Below, in pieces: positions 1 through 8,540 of a stretch of DNA of 37,726 bases. The position numbers and the translations under genes are program-made. Within the stretch, counting starts at the first letter, position 1, and each line of letters starts with the position of its first letter. The stretch comes from Chloroflexota bacterium (GTDB lineage Bacteria; Chloroflexota; UBA6077; CF-72), in assembly GCA_019247515.1 (NCBI GenBank), contig JAFAOS010000016.1:1-37726 (forward strand). Reading direction: 5' to 3'. The notes beneath the pieces were generated by a model, which saw only the letters and a list, made by a program, of their open reading frames with translations, did no database searches and was not told the origin of the DNA.

Positions 1-528
1 CTGCAGATTGACCGCGCGTAGCGCGTCCGGAATCAGCGTGACACGGTAACCGGACGCGAGCGCGTCCAGCGCCGTCGAACGCACGCAGTAGTCGGTCGCC
101 AGTCCACCAAGGTACAGGTGCCGCACACCGGAGCCGGCGAGCAGGACACCGAGTGGCGTGTCCGCTTCGTCACGCGCCTGAAACGCCGAGTACGCATCCT
201 CTGCCTCACCCATGCCCTTCGATACGATGTGAACGCTCGTCGGCACGTGCAGGGCAGGGTGAAACGCCGCACCCTGTGTGCCCATCACGCAGTGGGGCGG
301 CCACACGCCTCCGAACTCCTTGAAGTGGCTGGTCCTGACCGGGTGCCAGTCGCGCGAGATGAAGATTGGCACGTGCGCCGCCTGTGCCGTCGCCGCCCAC
401 TCGTTCAGGATCGGCATGATGCCGTCGCCGTCGGCAACCCCCAGCGAGCCGCCAGGGCAAAAGTCGTTCTGCGGGTCGACCAGGAGGAGCGCGTCGCCTT
501 GATCTGGAAGAAGAAGCGGCGGGGTCAT
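1..528 (-). CDS. pncA: Nicotinamidase / isochorismatase-family cysteine hydrolase, 3' end missing
   Basis: Reading from ATG 528 the minus strand stays open to the window edge (176 codons, no stop), so the C-terminus is outside. The family deamidates nicotinamide to nicotinate for NAD salvage in the cytoplasm. The key positions are visible: Asp18 in VDPQNDF, the metal-binding set Asp60/His62 in RDWHP plus His68 and His79, Lys104 in VSKGMG, and the nucleophile Cys148 in GGLATDYCV. This Asp-Lys-Cys triad with a metal site is typical of PncA rather than of isochorismatases in general. It is divergent from the helicase gene, with under 100 bp between them. The end of the family (about 190-210 residues) is nearly reached, so perhaps 15-35 residues are missing. 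Confidence 0.9.
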   Translation of the reverse strand, partial: MTPPLLLPDQGDALLLVDPQNDFCPGGSLGVADGDGIMPILNEWAATAQAAHVPIFISRDWHPVRTSHFKEFGGVWPPHCVMGTQGAAFHPALHVPTSVHIVSKGMGEAEDAYSAFQARDEADTPLGVLLAGSGVRHLYLGGLATDYCVRSTALDALASGYRVTLIPDALRAVNLQ

Positions 529-582
529 CGTGCTCTGCCCTCCAGCATAGTGCCGCGCCGGCCCCGCCTGACGCCCTGGCGC

Positions 583-610
583 TTGTGGCGCGTACCTCAC
601 CCGTTACACT
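583..610 (+). promoter_or_regulatory. Candidate sigma-70-type promoter for the helicase gene
   Basis: TTGTGG (583-588) and TACACT (605-610) are separated by 16 bp. A start of transcription near 617 would fall on a CTG that is in frame with the helicase, 9 nt before GTG 626, so the transcript would be leaderless or nearly so. No Shine-Dalgarno sequence precedes either start. Confidence 0.4.
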
Positions 611-625
611 GAGGCCCTGGAACAA

Positions 626-2674
626 GTGTTCGGCACCTATTCTGCGGCCTCCTGGAAAGAAACCCTCAACCCCGCCCAGCTCGAGGCCGTCACCTGCGGC
701 GACGGCCCGGTGCTGGTCATCGCCGGCGCCGGCACGGGCAAGACCTGGACGCTCGCCTGCCGCGTCGCACACCTGATCCAGAGCGGTGTGCCGCCCGAAC
801 GCATCCTGCTGCTCACCTTCTCGCGGCGCGCCGCCCGCGAGATGCTCGCGCGTGCCGGACGCCTGGTCGATCGCGAGCGGACCGGCAAGGTGTGGGGCGG
901 CACGTTCCACGCCACGGCGAATCGCCTGCTGCGCCTCCACGGACGCGGCCTCGGCCTCTCGACGGATTTCACGGTCCTGGACCAGGCCGATATGGCCGAC
1001 CTGATGGATCTGATTCGGAGCGACCAGCACCCGACTCGCGACAAACGCGAGCGTCGCTTTCCTAAGAAGGACACCCTGGTCGCGATCTACTCGCGCATGG
1101 TCAACGCCGGTGAACCCCTGAGCGGCGTGCTGGAGCACGCGTTTCCCTGGTGTCGTGACGACGGCGACGGCATCCGTGCCATCTTTGCCGAATACACGCG
1201 TCGCAAACGCACCCAGAACGTCCTGGACTATGACGACCTGCTCCTGTACTGGCGGGCGCTGGGCGAGACGTCAGCCGGCGCGGATGTTGCGCGCATGTTC
1301 GAGCACGTGCTGGTCGACGAATACCAGGACACCAATCCACTCCAGGCCCAGATCCTTCAGTCGCTTCGACCCCCGAACGTGAATCGGAATTTGATGGTGG
1401 TCGGGGATGATGCGCAGGCGATTTATGCATTTCGCGCCGCGTCGATCCGCAATATCCTCGACTTTCCGATTCACTTTCCAGGCGCGCGCCGGATCACCCT
1501 CGAGCAGAACTACCGCTCCACCCGACCAATCCTGGACGTCTCGAACGCGGTGATCGCCCAGGCACGCGAGCGGTTCCCCAAAGACCTGTGGCCGGTGCGC
1601 CCGGGCGGCGCCCGGCCCGTGCTGTTGACGTGCGTCGACGAAAACGAACAGAGCGCTCAGGTCTGTGAGCAAATCCTCGAGCACCGCGAACAAGGCGTTC
1701 CGCTCCGACACCAGTCAGTGCTGTTTCGGACTGGCCACCACAGCGATTTGCTGGAGTTGGAGCTCACTCGGCGCAATATTCCATTCGTCAAATACGGAGG
1801 CCTGAAGTTCCTGGAGTCGGCGCACATCAAAGACGCGCTGGCGCTCATGCGGGTCCTGGAGAACTCCCGTGATGAGGTCAGCTGGTTCCGCGTCCTCCAG
1901 TTGCTCGACGGCATCGGTCCAGCCGGGGCGCGCGCGATCATGCACGCGATCGGCGTGCGCTCCGTCGCGGCGGATGATCCACTCCGCACGTTCCTGGAGA
2001 CGCCTCCGCGCGTGCCCGACGCCGCGCGCGAGGGTCTGGAGTCTTTGCGATCGACGCTCGCCGACTGTACGCTGGTCGATGGCAGCCTGCCGCCCGCCGC
2101 CGAGCTTGCGCGTATCCGCAAATTCTGCGAGCCGCTCGTCGAGGCCCGCTACAGCAGTCCGCGGGCGCGGCTCCAGGACATCGAGCAGTTGGAGCAGGTG
2201 GCCGGGGGTTACTCCAGTCGGAGTCGGTTCCTGAGTGAGCTGGCGCTGGATCCCCCTTCCGCTACCAGCGATCTGGCGGGTCCGCCACTGCTCGACGAAG
2301 ACTATCTGATCCTGAGTACGGTGCATTCGGCCAAAGGCGGAGAGTGGGACGTGGTCCACGTAATCCACGCCGCCGATGGCATGATCCCGTCGGACATGTC
2401 CACCAGCAACCAGGACGAAATCGAAGAAGAGCGCCGTCTCTTCTATGTCGCCCTGACCCGTGCACGTGACAACCTCTACGTCTATTTCCCGTTACGTTTC
2501 TATCGGCGGCCGAGAGGCATGGATGACGCTTACCACTACGCGCAGCTGACACGATTTCTGCCGGAATCTGTCCAGTCACTGTTCGAGCAGCGCGCGGTTG
2601 GAACCGCCAGTTCGCCAGAGCCAGGCGCCCCCGCGAGCGTCGACACGCTGCTCACTCAGCTGTGGAGCGGCTGA
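626..2674 (+). CDS. UvrD/PcrA-like superfamily 1 DNA helicase
   Basis: An ATP-dependent 3'-5' DNA helicase of the UvrD/Rep/PcrA family (682 aa), expected to act in repair and removal of replication blocks. In order it shows the Q-motif region (LNPAQLEAV), Walker A GAGTGKT at residues 34-40, motif II VLVDEYQDT, motif III in GDDAQAIYAFR, motif IV in LEQNYRST, motif V in LSTVHSAKGGEWD and motif VI in VALTRARDNLY. The length is a little below the usual 700-750. The C-terminal Tudor-like tail of PcrA is not evident. GTG 626 is the given start; an in-frame CTG at 617 is possible because a -10-like hexamer lies just upstream. It is transcribed alone, divergent from pncA. Which of UvrD, PcrA or Rep it is cannot be decided by eye. 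Confidence 0.93.
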   Translation: MFGTYSAASWKETLNPAQLEAVTCGDGPVLVIAGAGTGKTWTLACRVAHLIQSGVPPERILLLTFSRRAAREMLARAGRLVDRERTGKVWGGTFHATANRLLRLHGRGLGLSTDFTVLDQADMADLMDLIRSDQHPTRDKRERRFPKKDTLVAIYSRMVNAGEPLSGVLEHAFPWCRDDGDGIRAIFAEYTRRKRTQNVLDYDDLLLYWRALGETSAGADVARMFEHVLVDEYQDTNPLQAQILQSLRPPNVNRNLMVVGDDAQAIYAFRAASIRNILDFPIHFPGARRITLEQNYRSTRPILDVSNAVIAQARERFPKDLWPVRPGGARPVLLTCVDENEQSAQVCEQILEHREQGVPLRHQSVLFRTGHHSDLLELELTRRNIPFVKYGGLKFLESAHIKDALALMRVLENSRDEVSWFRVLQLLDGIGPAGARAIMHAIGVRSVAADDPLRTFLETPPRVPDAAREGLESLRSTLADCTLVDGSLPPAAELARIRKFCEPLVEARYSSPRARLQDIEQLEQVAGGYSSRSRFLSELALDPPSATSDLAGPPLLDEDYLILSTVHSAKGGEWDVVHVIHAADGMIPSDMSTSNQDEIEEERRLFYVALTRARDNLYVYFPLRFYRRPRGMDDAYHYAQLTRFLPESVQSLFEQRAVGTASSPEPGAPASVDTLLTQLWSG

Positions 2675-2758
2675 TGCGCCGCCGGTCATGGAACCTTTCA
2701 ATCCGCTGCGTCGTCTTGAACGGTGAAAGTCGTCCAACAGGGAGCGTGTTGAACCCCC

Positions 2759-3817
2759 ATGACCACCTGGCACTTGCCCGCCAGTTCCGCCCGCGTGCGC
2801 TTCGCCGCGGCAGCCGCCGTCCTGCTGCTCATTGCCGGAGTAGCGTGCAGCTCGATCGTTCGCCCGGGCGCTAATCCCTCGACCTCCAGTTCCACGGTTG
2901 GACCGCCGTCGGTCGCTGGCGTGCCGGTTCCTGGTGCCGTGGCCGGTGCCCCGGCCGCGAGTAGCGCGCCGGTTGGCGCCGCGCCGGTTGTGCCCGCCGC
3001 GGGTGGCGCCGCCGGAGCCCAGGCCGCCGCCGCGCCCGCCGCGGCGCGCGATGCCATCAGCAGCCCAACCCAGGCCCAGTCACAAACCCCCGATACCACC
3101 GTCCCCGACACCAGCGCTCAGCTCCTGGATCGCATGGTGATTCGCACCGCCCAGTTGACGGTCGAGGTCCAGGACATGGAGTCGGCGCTGGCGCACGCCC
3201 GGGCCATCGCCTCCCAGGCGGGCGGCTACGTCAGCGCCTCGAACACGCGCATCGAGCGGCAAGACGACCAGGACCGCATGGTCGCGGACCTGACCCTTCA
3301 GGTGCGCAGCGACGCGGCGGATTCGGCAGTCTCAGACCTGCGCGGACTCGGCAAGGTGACCAGCGAAACCAGCGGCAGTCAGGACGTCACCGACGAATAC
3401 GTCGACCTGGACTCCAACCTGCGCAACCTGCAGGCTAGCGAAACCGCGATCCTGAAACTGATGGACAAAGCCACGCAGATTTCGGATGTGATGTCGCTCC
3501 AGCGCGAGCTGACCAACGTCCGCGGCCAGATCGAACGGATTCAGGGCCGCAAGACTTACCTGGAGCGTCGCACGGATATGGCGACCATCACGCTGGCGTT
3601 GCGCCTGCCGCCGCTCAGTCCAACGGCGGTCACCGGCGGAACGTGGGACCCGGTGGCGACCGCCGTCCGCGGTTGGCAGGCCTCGCTGAACCTGCTGCGC
3701 GGCATCGCCAACGTACTCATCGTTTCGGTCGCGTTCGGCTGGTGGCTACTGCCGCTCGCGGGGCTGGGCGCGTACGTCTTCTTTCACCGCCGCCGCACGC
3801 CGATCCGCGCCGAGTAA
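2759..3817 (+). CDS. DUF4349-type lipoprotein with C-terminal membrane helix
   Basis: A 352-residue surface protein. Residues 14-31 form a signal sequence ending in a lipobox (LIAGVAC, lipidated Cys about 30). Then comes a low-complexity Ala/Pro/Val/Gly linker to about residue 110, and a DUF4349-like domain from about 125 to 285 with long helices that look coiled-coil (SNLRNLQASETAILKLMDKA). A hydrophobic helix near 318-340 is followed by a basic tail (FFHRRRTPIRAE), so the C-terminus should stay cytoplasmic. The family is common in Gram-positive and Chloroflexota-like genomes and has no settled function. A weak AGGGAG lies 14 nt before ATG 2759. The stop is 12 bp from the stop of the convergent amidohydrolase gene, with no obvious terminator between. 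Confidence 0.85.
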   Translation: MTTWHLPASSARVRFAAAAAVLLLIAGVACSSIVRPGANPSTSSSTVGPPSVAGVPVPGAVAGAPAASSAPVGAAPVVPAAGGAAGAQAAAAPAAARDAISSPTQAQSQTPDTTVPDTSAQLLDRMVIRTAQLTVEVQDMESALAHARAIASQAGGYVSASNTRIERQDDQDRMVADLTLQVRSDAADSAVSDLRGLGKVTSETSGSQDVTDEYVDLDSNLRNLQASETAILKLMDKATQISDVMSLQRELTNVRGQIERIQGRKTYLERRTDMATITLALRLPPLSPTAVTGGTWDPVATAVRGWQASLNLLRGIANVLIVSVAFGWWLLPLAGLGAYVFFHRRRTPIRAE

Positions 3818-3829
3818 CCGGCTTCGACG

Positions 3830-4849
3830 TTACTGCGGTATTTTGAGGCGCAACATCCGCTTCGCATTGCCCTCATAGATCAACTGGCGGTCGGCATCGG
3901 ACACGTCGATCGAGTCGACTGCCTTGATCGTATCGCGCACGAACCCGGGCCCGCCCTCTGGATCGAACGGCATGTCGGTCCCGAACAGCACGTGGTCCGC
4001 TCCGAAAAACTCCAGTCCACACGTCACGGCGTGCGCGGGCCCGAAGAGCGCCGTGTCACCGTAGAACATGCGGAAGTAGTCGATGGGGCGCTGCTTGAGT
4101 CGGCCGCGGGCGCTCATGTCATCCGGATCGTCGGTGCGTTTACCGAGTTGATCGAGCCCACCGCCGACGCGCCCTTCGAAGTGGGGGACCATGCCACCCA
4201 GGTGGTGGGTAACGATCTTCAGATTCGGCTGGCGGTCGAAGAGACCCGAGAACAGCAAGCGCGCCATGGCCACCGCGGTCTCGTACGGCCAGCCGAAGGC
4301 CCACCACAGGTCGTACTTGGAGCGGTGCTCACCGGGGTAATCCGGAAAATCGGCCGTGCGCGCGGGGTGCATCCAGACCGGCAGGTCGATCGCCGCCATA
4401 TGGTCGAAGAGTTGCAGGTACTCCGGTTTGTCGAGCGGGACGCCGTTGACATTGGTGAAGACCTGCACGCCGGTGGCGCCGAGCTCGTTGATGGCGCGGT
4501 CGATCTCGCGCATCGACGCGTCGGGGTTGTTCATGGGCAGCGAGGCGACAAATCCCGGAAAGCGGTCAGGATGGCGGTCGACGAGTTTGGCCATCTCGTC
4601 GTTCGCCAGTCTGGCAAGCTCCGGTGACAGGTCGGGCCCGGCGACGTTTTCGAGCGGCGGCGCGGCGAGGGTCAACACCTGGGCATAGCCCTCATGGCGG
4701 TCCATGATCTCGAAGCGTCGGTCGATGTCGATCATGACGGGGATGTTCTGGACGCGTTTGACCATGAGCCCGCCGGCGGGCGCGACCTGCAACAAGCGGT
4801 CGTAAAACGGGCGGGGCAGGATGTGCGGGAACACGTCTATCTTGAGCAT
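3830..4849 (-). CDS. Amidohydrolase-2 family metal-dependent hydrolase/decarboxylase
   Basis: A 339-residue TIM-barrel enzyme of the group that includes ACMSD and gamma-resorcylate decarboxylase. Metal-site residues visible are His9 (in IDVFPHILP), His161 in WMHP, His215 in VTHHLGG and Asp292 in LFGTDMPFD. The first histidine of the usual HxH is Phe7, a variation that I recall from some decarboxylase-like members. The reaction is probably a non-oxidative decarboxylation or hydrolysis of an aromatic or lactone substrate, but the substrate cannot be named. It stands alone, convergent with the DUF4349 gene. The 620 bp before it hold no gene but contain a minus-strand GTGACGC array. Confidence 0.85.
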   Translation of the reverse strand: MLKIDVFPHILPRPFYDRLLQVAPAGGLMVKRVQNIPVMIDIDRRFEIMDRHEGYAQVLTLAAPPLENVAGPDLSPELARLANDEMAKLVDRHPDRFPGFVASLPMNNPDASMREIDRAINELGATGVQVFTNVNGVPLDKPEYLQLFDHMAAIDLPVWMHPARTADFPDYPGEHRSKYDLWWAFGWPYETAVAMARLLFSGLFDRQPNLKIVTHHLGGMVPHFEGRVGGGLDQLGKRTDDPDDMSARGRLKQRPIDYFRMFYGDTALFGPAHAVTCGLEFFGADHVLFGTDMPFDPEGGPGFVRDTIKAVDSIDVSDADRQLIYEGNAKRMLRLKIPQ

Positions 4850-5068
4850 TGGGTTGCTGGGGAGGGTAGCTCATCTCGAATCCGGGCGGTCACTCGGGCC
4901 GGACAGAAGCGCTGGGCGGCGGTGACGAAGCCGCGCCGAGCCGGCCATCAGCGGCGCATGAGGCCGCTGAAGGCGCACGCGCGCCGCCCGTCCGCACGAC
5001 CAGTGCGCGCGGCACCTGCACCTGCGCCTGCGGCAACACGAGGCCGACCGTCCGCGGACCACATACCA

Positions 5069-5117
5069 GCGTCACGGGGGTCGACGAAAGCGTCACGCCG
5101 GCCACCGACGGCGTCAC
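5069..5117 (-). promoter_or_regulatory. Heptamer array A (GTGACGC x3, 21-bp spacing)
   Basis: On the minus strand GTGACGC begins at 5117, 5096 and 5075: two intervals of exactly 21 bp. It points toward the amidohydrolase gene (ATG 4849), but I found no good -10 hexamer at 8-9 bp from the last copy. The same heptamer and spacing occur before the tad and type IV secretion operons. Confidence 0.6.
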
Positions 5118-5145
5118 CAGGCACATCTGTCGTCCAATTGACCCT

Positions 5146-5187
5146 CCGTGTCGGAACCCGAACCGATCCCCACGGACTCCGACACGG
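5146..5187. repeat. 10-bp perfect inverted repeat, 22-nt loop
   Basis: CCGTGTCGGA at 5146-5155 is the exact reverse complement of 5178-5187. There is no T-tract, so an operator or remnant is as likely as a terminator. Confidence 0.5.
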
Positions 5188-5421
5188 CTCACCACCCTGG
5201 GGGCTCACCAGCCTGGGCGTTGTAGGGTCTCCCCTACCTATCGACACTCCCCAAGGCATCGGCACACCACGTGAAACCCCGCCGCTCAGCGGAGCGCAGC
5301 CATCAATTGATCTCGCCGCGTCCAGCAACGGCCTTGCCGGCCGTGCGCGGCTCTCGCTGCTGTCCCCGTCGCCTGCGCCGAAACACCCAAGAGCCCTCGC
5401 CGCGGCGCCGTGTACCTCAGC

Positions 5422-5427
5422 TATGAT
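5422..5427 (+). promoter_or_regulatory. -10-like hexamer TATGAT before the dehydrogenase gene
   Basis: A good -10 match lies inside the longest possible reading frame (GTG 5410). It therefore favours the downstream GTG at 5470 as the true start. No clear -35 is seen at 17 bp. Confidence 0.35.
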
Positions 5428-5469
5428 CGCCCGATTGCGGCGCAACCTCTTGCCTTCCACACCTCGACC

Positions 5470-6498
5470 GTGAACTCGAGCCTCGAGCGGCCCGTCGGCT
5501 TCGGCGTGATCGGCGTCGGCCTGATGGGCGAATTCCACGCCGCCAATCTCGCCCGCCGCGTCGACGGCGCACAGCTCGTCGGTCTGGCCGATCCACAGCC
5601 AGGCCTGGCGGAAGCCGCCGCCGGGCGCTTCGGCGCACGGCTCTGGACTCGCGACTACCAGGACCTTCTTTCAAATCCGGATGTCGAAGCGGTGGTCATC
5701 GCCGCGCCAGCCCACCACCACGCCAGCACTGTCGTCGCCGCCGCGCAGGCCGGCAAAGCCATCTTTTGCGAAAAGCCGCTCGCCAACACGCTCGCCGACG
5801 CGGATCGCGCCATCGAGGCGGTCACCCACGCTGGCGTCCCGTTTCAAATCGGCTTCCAGCGCAGATTCGACGCGGGTTTCCGCGGCGCACGCGCGCTGGT
5901 CGATACCGGCAAGTTGGGCGAGATTCAGCTCCTGCGCTCACTCACGCGCGACCCGCTGCTCGACGAGCCCGAGCGCGTCACTGCTGGTGCGATCTTCCTC
6001 GAAACGCTGATCCACGATTTCGACGTGTTGCGCTTCCTGGCAGGCGGCGCCGAGCCCGTCGAGGTGTACGCCCACGCCGACGCCCTCATCCTGCCCGACT
6101 GGAGGTCGCGCGGCTTGCTCGACACCGCCGCCGTCATGCTGCGCTACACCAACGGCGCGCTGGCGACGGCCGACGCCAGCTTCCAGGCGGTGTACGGCTA
6201 CGACGTGCGGGCAGAAGTCTTTGGCACGCTTGGCATGGCCAACGTGGGCGACGTGGTCGGCCCCAGCCTGGTGCACCACTCCCGCGCGGGGATGACGCGG
6301 TCCCGGCCGCACTGGTTTATCGACGTGTTCCGCGAGGCATACGTCGCCGAGCTGGTCCACTTCGCGGCGTTCGTGCGCGGTAACGCCGAAGCCGACAACA
6401 CCGTTGGCGACGCCCGCGCCGCGCTGGTGCTGGCGCTGGCGGCGGCCCGCTCAGTCCAGACGCGGCGACCTGTGCAGGTAAGCGACGTCACCGGCTGA
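5470..6498 (+). CDS. Gfo/Idh/MocA-family NAD(P)-dependent oxidoreductase (inositol dehydrogenase-like)
   Basis: A cytoplasmic sugar or cyclitol dehydrogenase. From GTG 5470 it is 342 residues, the normal family length. The N-terminal Rossmann motif GVIGVGLMG lies at about residues 12-20. The catalytic-lysine motif EKPLA follows (IFCEKPLAN, about residue 100), and the C-terminal domain has the active-site region ETLIHDFDVLRFLAG. The closest well-known relatives are IolG-type myo-inositol 2-dehydrogenases, but the substrate is not fixed by the sequence. The frame is open back to GTG 5410. I chose 5470 because homologues begin just before the Rossmann strand and a TATGAT hexamer lies between the two starts. 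It converges on the thiamine-diphosphate enzyme gene across a strong hairpin. Confidence 0.88.
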   Translation: MNSSLERPVGFGVIGVGLMGEFHAANLARRVDGAQLVGLADPQPGLAEAAAGRFGARLWTRDYQDLLSNPDVEAVVIAAPAHHHASTVVAAAQAGKAIFCEKPLANTLADADRAIEAVTHAGVPFQIGFQRRFDAGFRGARALVDTGKLGEIQLLRSLTRDPLLDEPERVTAGAIFLETLIHDFDVLRFLAGGAEPVEVYAHADALILPDWRSRGLLDTAAVMLRYTNGALATADASFQAVYGYDVRAEVFGTLGMANVGDVVGPSLVHHSRAGMTRSRPHWFIDVFREAYVAELVHFAAFVRGNAEADNTVGDARAALVLALAAARSVQTRRPVQVSDVTG

Positions 6499-6516
6499 GT
6501 CGATCCGGTCGCTACG

Positions 6517-6543
6517 CTCGCCCCTCTCAGTTCCAGGGGCGAG
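6517..6543. terminator. Hairpin between convergent genes
   Basis: CTCGCCCCT (6517-6525) pairs perfectly with AGGGGCGAG (6535-6543) around a 9-nt loop, in the 117-bp gap between two converging genes. The tail is not U-rich. The position suggests a bidirectional terminator. Confidence 0.55.
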
Positions 6544-6615
6544 GCTGTCAGTCAGTCATGCGGGCAGCCGCTCGGTAGCCACCAGCATTCTGACCGAGAC
6601 GCCCAGGCTTGCGCC

Positions 6616-8400
6616 TCAGATCTGCGCCAGCACCACGTCGAGCACGGCCGCCTGACCCGCGTTGACCGCCGCCAGGCCGCGGTCGATCGCGGCTGGTAGG
6701 TCTGTCGGTTGTTCGACTCTTTCGCCATATGCATGGCAGCTCCGCGCCAGGGCGGCGTAATCCGGCGGTGTATGGAAGCGAACGCCGGGAAACGCATTGG
6801 CCCGCTTCGAAGCGCCCTCCGGAAACAGGCCGAGCACCGGCATCTTGCTCGCGTTATAACCTCCGTTGTTCATCACCAGAGTGAGAAACGGTGCGGCCGC
6901 CTGTTGCGCCGCCCACAGCGCGGCAACCGGTGAGCCGAACACAAACGAGCCGTCGCCCACCAGCGCGGTCACGGTGCGGTCCGGGGCCGCCAGCCGCACC
7001 CCGACGCTCGCCCCGAGGCCCCACCCCAATCCGGGCGCCCCAGCAGACAGAATCGACCCGGGCTGTCGGCGGTCCAGGAAGCGGCGCACCGCGTCAGCGC
7101 TGGTCACCGTCTCGTCCAACACAATCGCGTCATCGGGCAGTCGATCGGCAAGCGCGGCGCCTACCCACTCGGCGGCAATTGGCCGGCGCGTGCGCAGCTC
7201 GGCAAGACTTGCCCGCAGCGCGTCCTGATGCGCGGTGTGCGCCGCCGTGTACCGATCGCGGCGCGCGGCCCAGCGTTGCCGAGCCGACCCGCCCGCGTGA
7301 CGCTCCACGGCCGCCTGCAGCCCCACGAGGGCCTTGCTCGTGTCGGCCTGAATTGGCAGGTCGACCGGGAACCCCCACAAGGCAATCGTTTCCTTCAGCG
7401 GATCGATGTCGAGCTGCGCGATGCGCGCACCAGGCATCGGTTGAACTTGCCGCGGGATCCACGGCACGTCCACGTCGAGCAGCAGGATGACGTCGGCTTC
7501 GGCGATCGCCGCGGAGGCACTGTCCACCAACAACGGATGGTCCGCGGGCACATTCAGGGGTCCGCGTGTGTCGACCAGACGCATGCCGACCGTCTCGGCC
7601 AGCGTCACGAGGTGCGACACGGCCTCGGGGTGGCGTCCCAGGTTGCCGGCGATCGCCAGCGGCGCCTCGGCTTCGGCCAGCCATTCAGCCAGTTGCTCGA
7701 AGGCCTGCGGGTCACCAGCCGAGGTGACCAGCGGCCGCGTCCGCCGCGCAACACCCAGGTCCACTGTGTTGCCCGCCGGCGGTTGCATCAGGACCTCACG
7801 CGCAGCGGTCATGTACACCGGACCCCACGGCTCAGAGGCCGCCATCTGAACCGCGCGCGGCACCAGCTGGTGCAACGTATCCACGCGCCCCAGCTCGTGG
7901 GCCCACTTCGCATAGCCCCGCACGATACCGATCTGGTCGGTCACGTCCTGCTGCCACTGGATGGCGCGGTCGCGACTGCCGGGCAGCAGCCCGTCGACCG
8001 TGTACGGCGCGCGGCCGGCCAGAATCACGACGCCAGCCTGACCGCGCATCGCGTCGTGGACGTTGCCGCCCAGGTTCTGCGTGCCGACGTCGACGTGCAC
8101 GACGACCAGCTGCGGCTTGTGCGTTACCAGAAAATAGCCGTGTGCCGCGGCCATCGCCACGTTCTCGTACAGGCACGGGACCAGCGTCGGCACCCGCTCG
8201 CCATCCCCAGCCAGGGCGACCAGCGCCTCCTGGATAGGGGCGGTGTCGGTACCGGGATTAAGGAAGACGTGGTCCACGCCGCTGGCGACGAGCAATTGAA
8301 GAATGGCTTCGGCGCCCGTGCGCGCGGGCGCGGTCGATCGGCTCGAGTCGGTTCGCGTCGGCGGGCTGGCCGACGGCGGGAATGTCGTACTGGTGGCCAT
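6616..8400 (-). CDS. Thiamine-diphosphate-dependent enzyme of the acetolactate synthase / benzoylformate decarboxylase group
   Basis: A 594-residue cytoplasmic enzyme with the three-domain layout of the family. The N-terminal pyrimidine-binding domain contains the activating Glu79 (CLYENVAMAAAHGY). The central domain holds LAIAGNLGRHPEA. The C-terminal PP domain carries the ThDP motif starting VGDGSFVFGSP and ending in NNGGYN. The stretch FLNPGTDTAPIQEAL replaces the usual FGxPG loop of acetolactate synthase, which places it with the poorly characterised thiamine-pyrophosphate-requiring proteins often annotated as acetolactate synthase large-subunit-like. No regulatory subunit gene is next to it, so branched-chain synthesis is unlikely. 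ATG 8400 starts a roughly 28-residue Ser/Thr/Pro-rich leader before the conserved fold, so a later start is possible. Confidence 0.87.
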   Translation of the reverse strand: MATSTTFPPSASPPTRTDSSRSTAPARTGAEAILQLLVASGVDHVFLNPGTDTAPIQEALVALAGDGERVPTLVPCLYENVAMAAAHGYFLVTHKPQLVVVHVDVGTQNLGGNVHDAMRGQAGVVILAGRAPYTVDGLLPGSRDRAIQWQQDVTDQIGIVRGYAKWAHELGRVDTLHQLVPRAVQMAASEPWGPVYMTAAREVLMQPPAGNTVDLGVARRTRPLVTSAGDPQAFEQLAEWLAEAEAPLAIAGNLGRHPEAVSHLVTLAETVGMRLVDTRGPLNVPADHPLLVDSASAAIAEADVILLLDVDVPWIPRQVQPMPGARIAQLDIDPLKETIALWGFPVDLPIQADTSKALVGLQAAVERHAGGSARQRWAARRDRYTAAHTAHQDALRASLAELRTRRPIAAEWVGAALADRLPDDAIVLDETVTSADAVRRFLDRRQPGSILSAGAPGLGWGLGASVGVRLAAPDRTVTALVGDGSFVFGSPVAALWAAQQAAAPFLTLVMNNGGYNASKMPVLGLFPEGASKRANAFPGVRFHTPPDYAALARSCHAYGERVEQPTDLPAAIDRGLAAVNAGQAAVLDVVLAQI

Positions 8401-8465
8401 GGTGTTGAAGACAGTGTAGTCCCGGACGCGTCACGCGCAGTCTCGGGAGCCGCCCCGCCGAAAGT

Positions 8466-8531
8466 GTGACATCGCGCTGACGGTTGGTTCTGACGGCGTG
8501 CCGCTGCGCGTGACGCTTGGCCGGATACATT
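8466..8531 (+). promoter_or_regulatory. Heptamer array B with -10-like TACATT
   Basis: GTGACAT (8466), CTGACGG (8477), CTGACGG (8490) and GTGACGC (8510) are spaced 11, 13 and 20 bp apart. The last copy ends 9 bp before TACATT (8526-8531), or 8 bp before ATACAT. Transcription would begin near 8538-8541, where an ATG lies, so any coding transcript would be leaderless. Confidence 0.5.
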
Positions 8532-8540
8532 CTGGGGGTA

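Larger units (their letters stand above)
4850..5469. other. Gene-free stretch with inverted repeats and a heptamer array
   Basis: No open frame here is convincing; the open frames in both directions are Arg/Pro/Ala-rich and match nothing I know. It contains a 10-bp inverted repeat (5146-5155 with 5178-5187, CCGTGTCGGA), a small hairpin GTAGGG-tctc-CCCTAC (5222-5237), three minus-strand GTGACGC copies (5069-5117) and a TATGAT hexamer at 5422-5427. Confidence 0.6.

Noticed and set aside
206-1138. 310-codon minus-strand frame
   Set aside because: It lies opposite the UvrD-like helicase and across the real nicotinamidase frame; composition is that of a shadow frame.
4694-5473. 259-codon plus-strand frame in the 4.8-5.4 kb gap
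   Set aside because: It starts inside the amidohydrolase on the opposite strand, shows no domain and crosses inverted repeats.
7228-8469. 413-codon plus-strand frame
   Set aside because: It is antisense to the well-conserved thiamine-diphosphate enzyme and has Arg/His-rich shadow composition.
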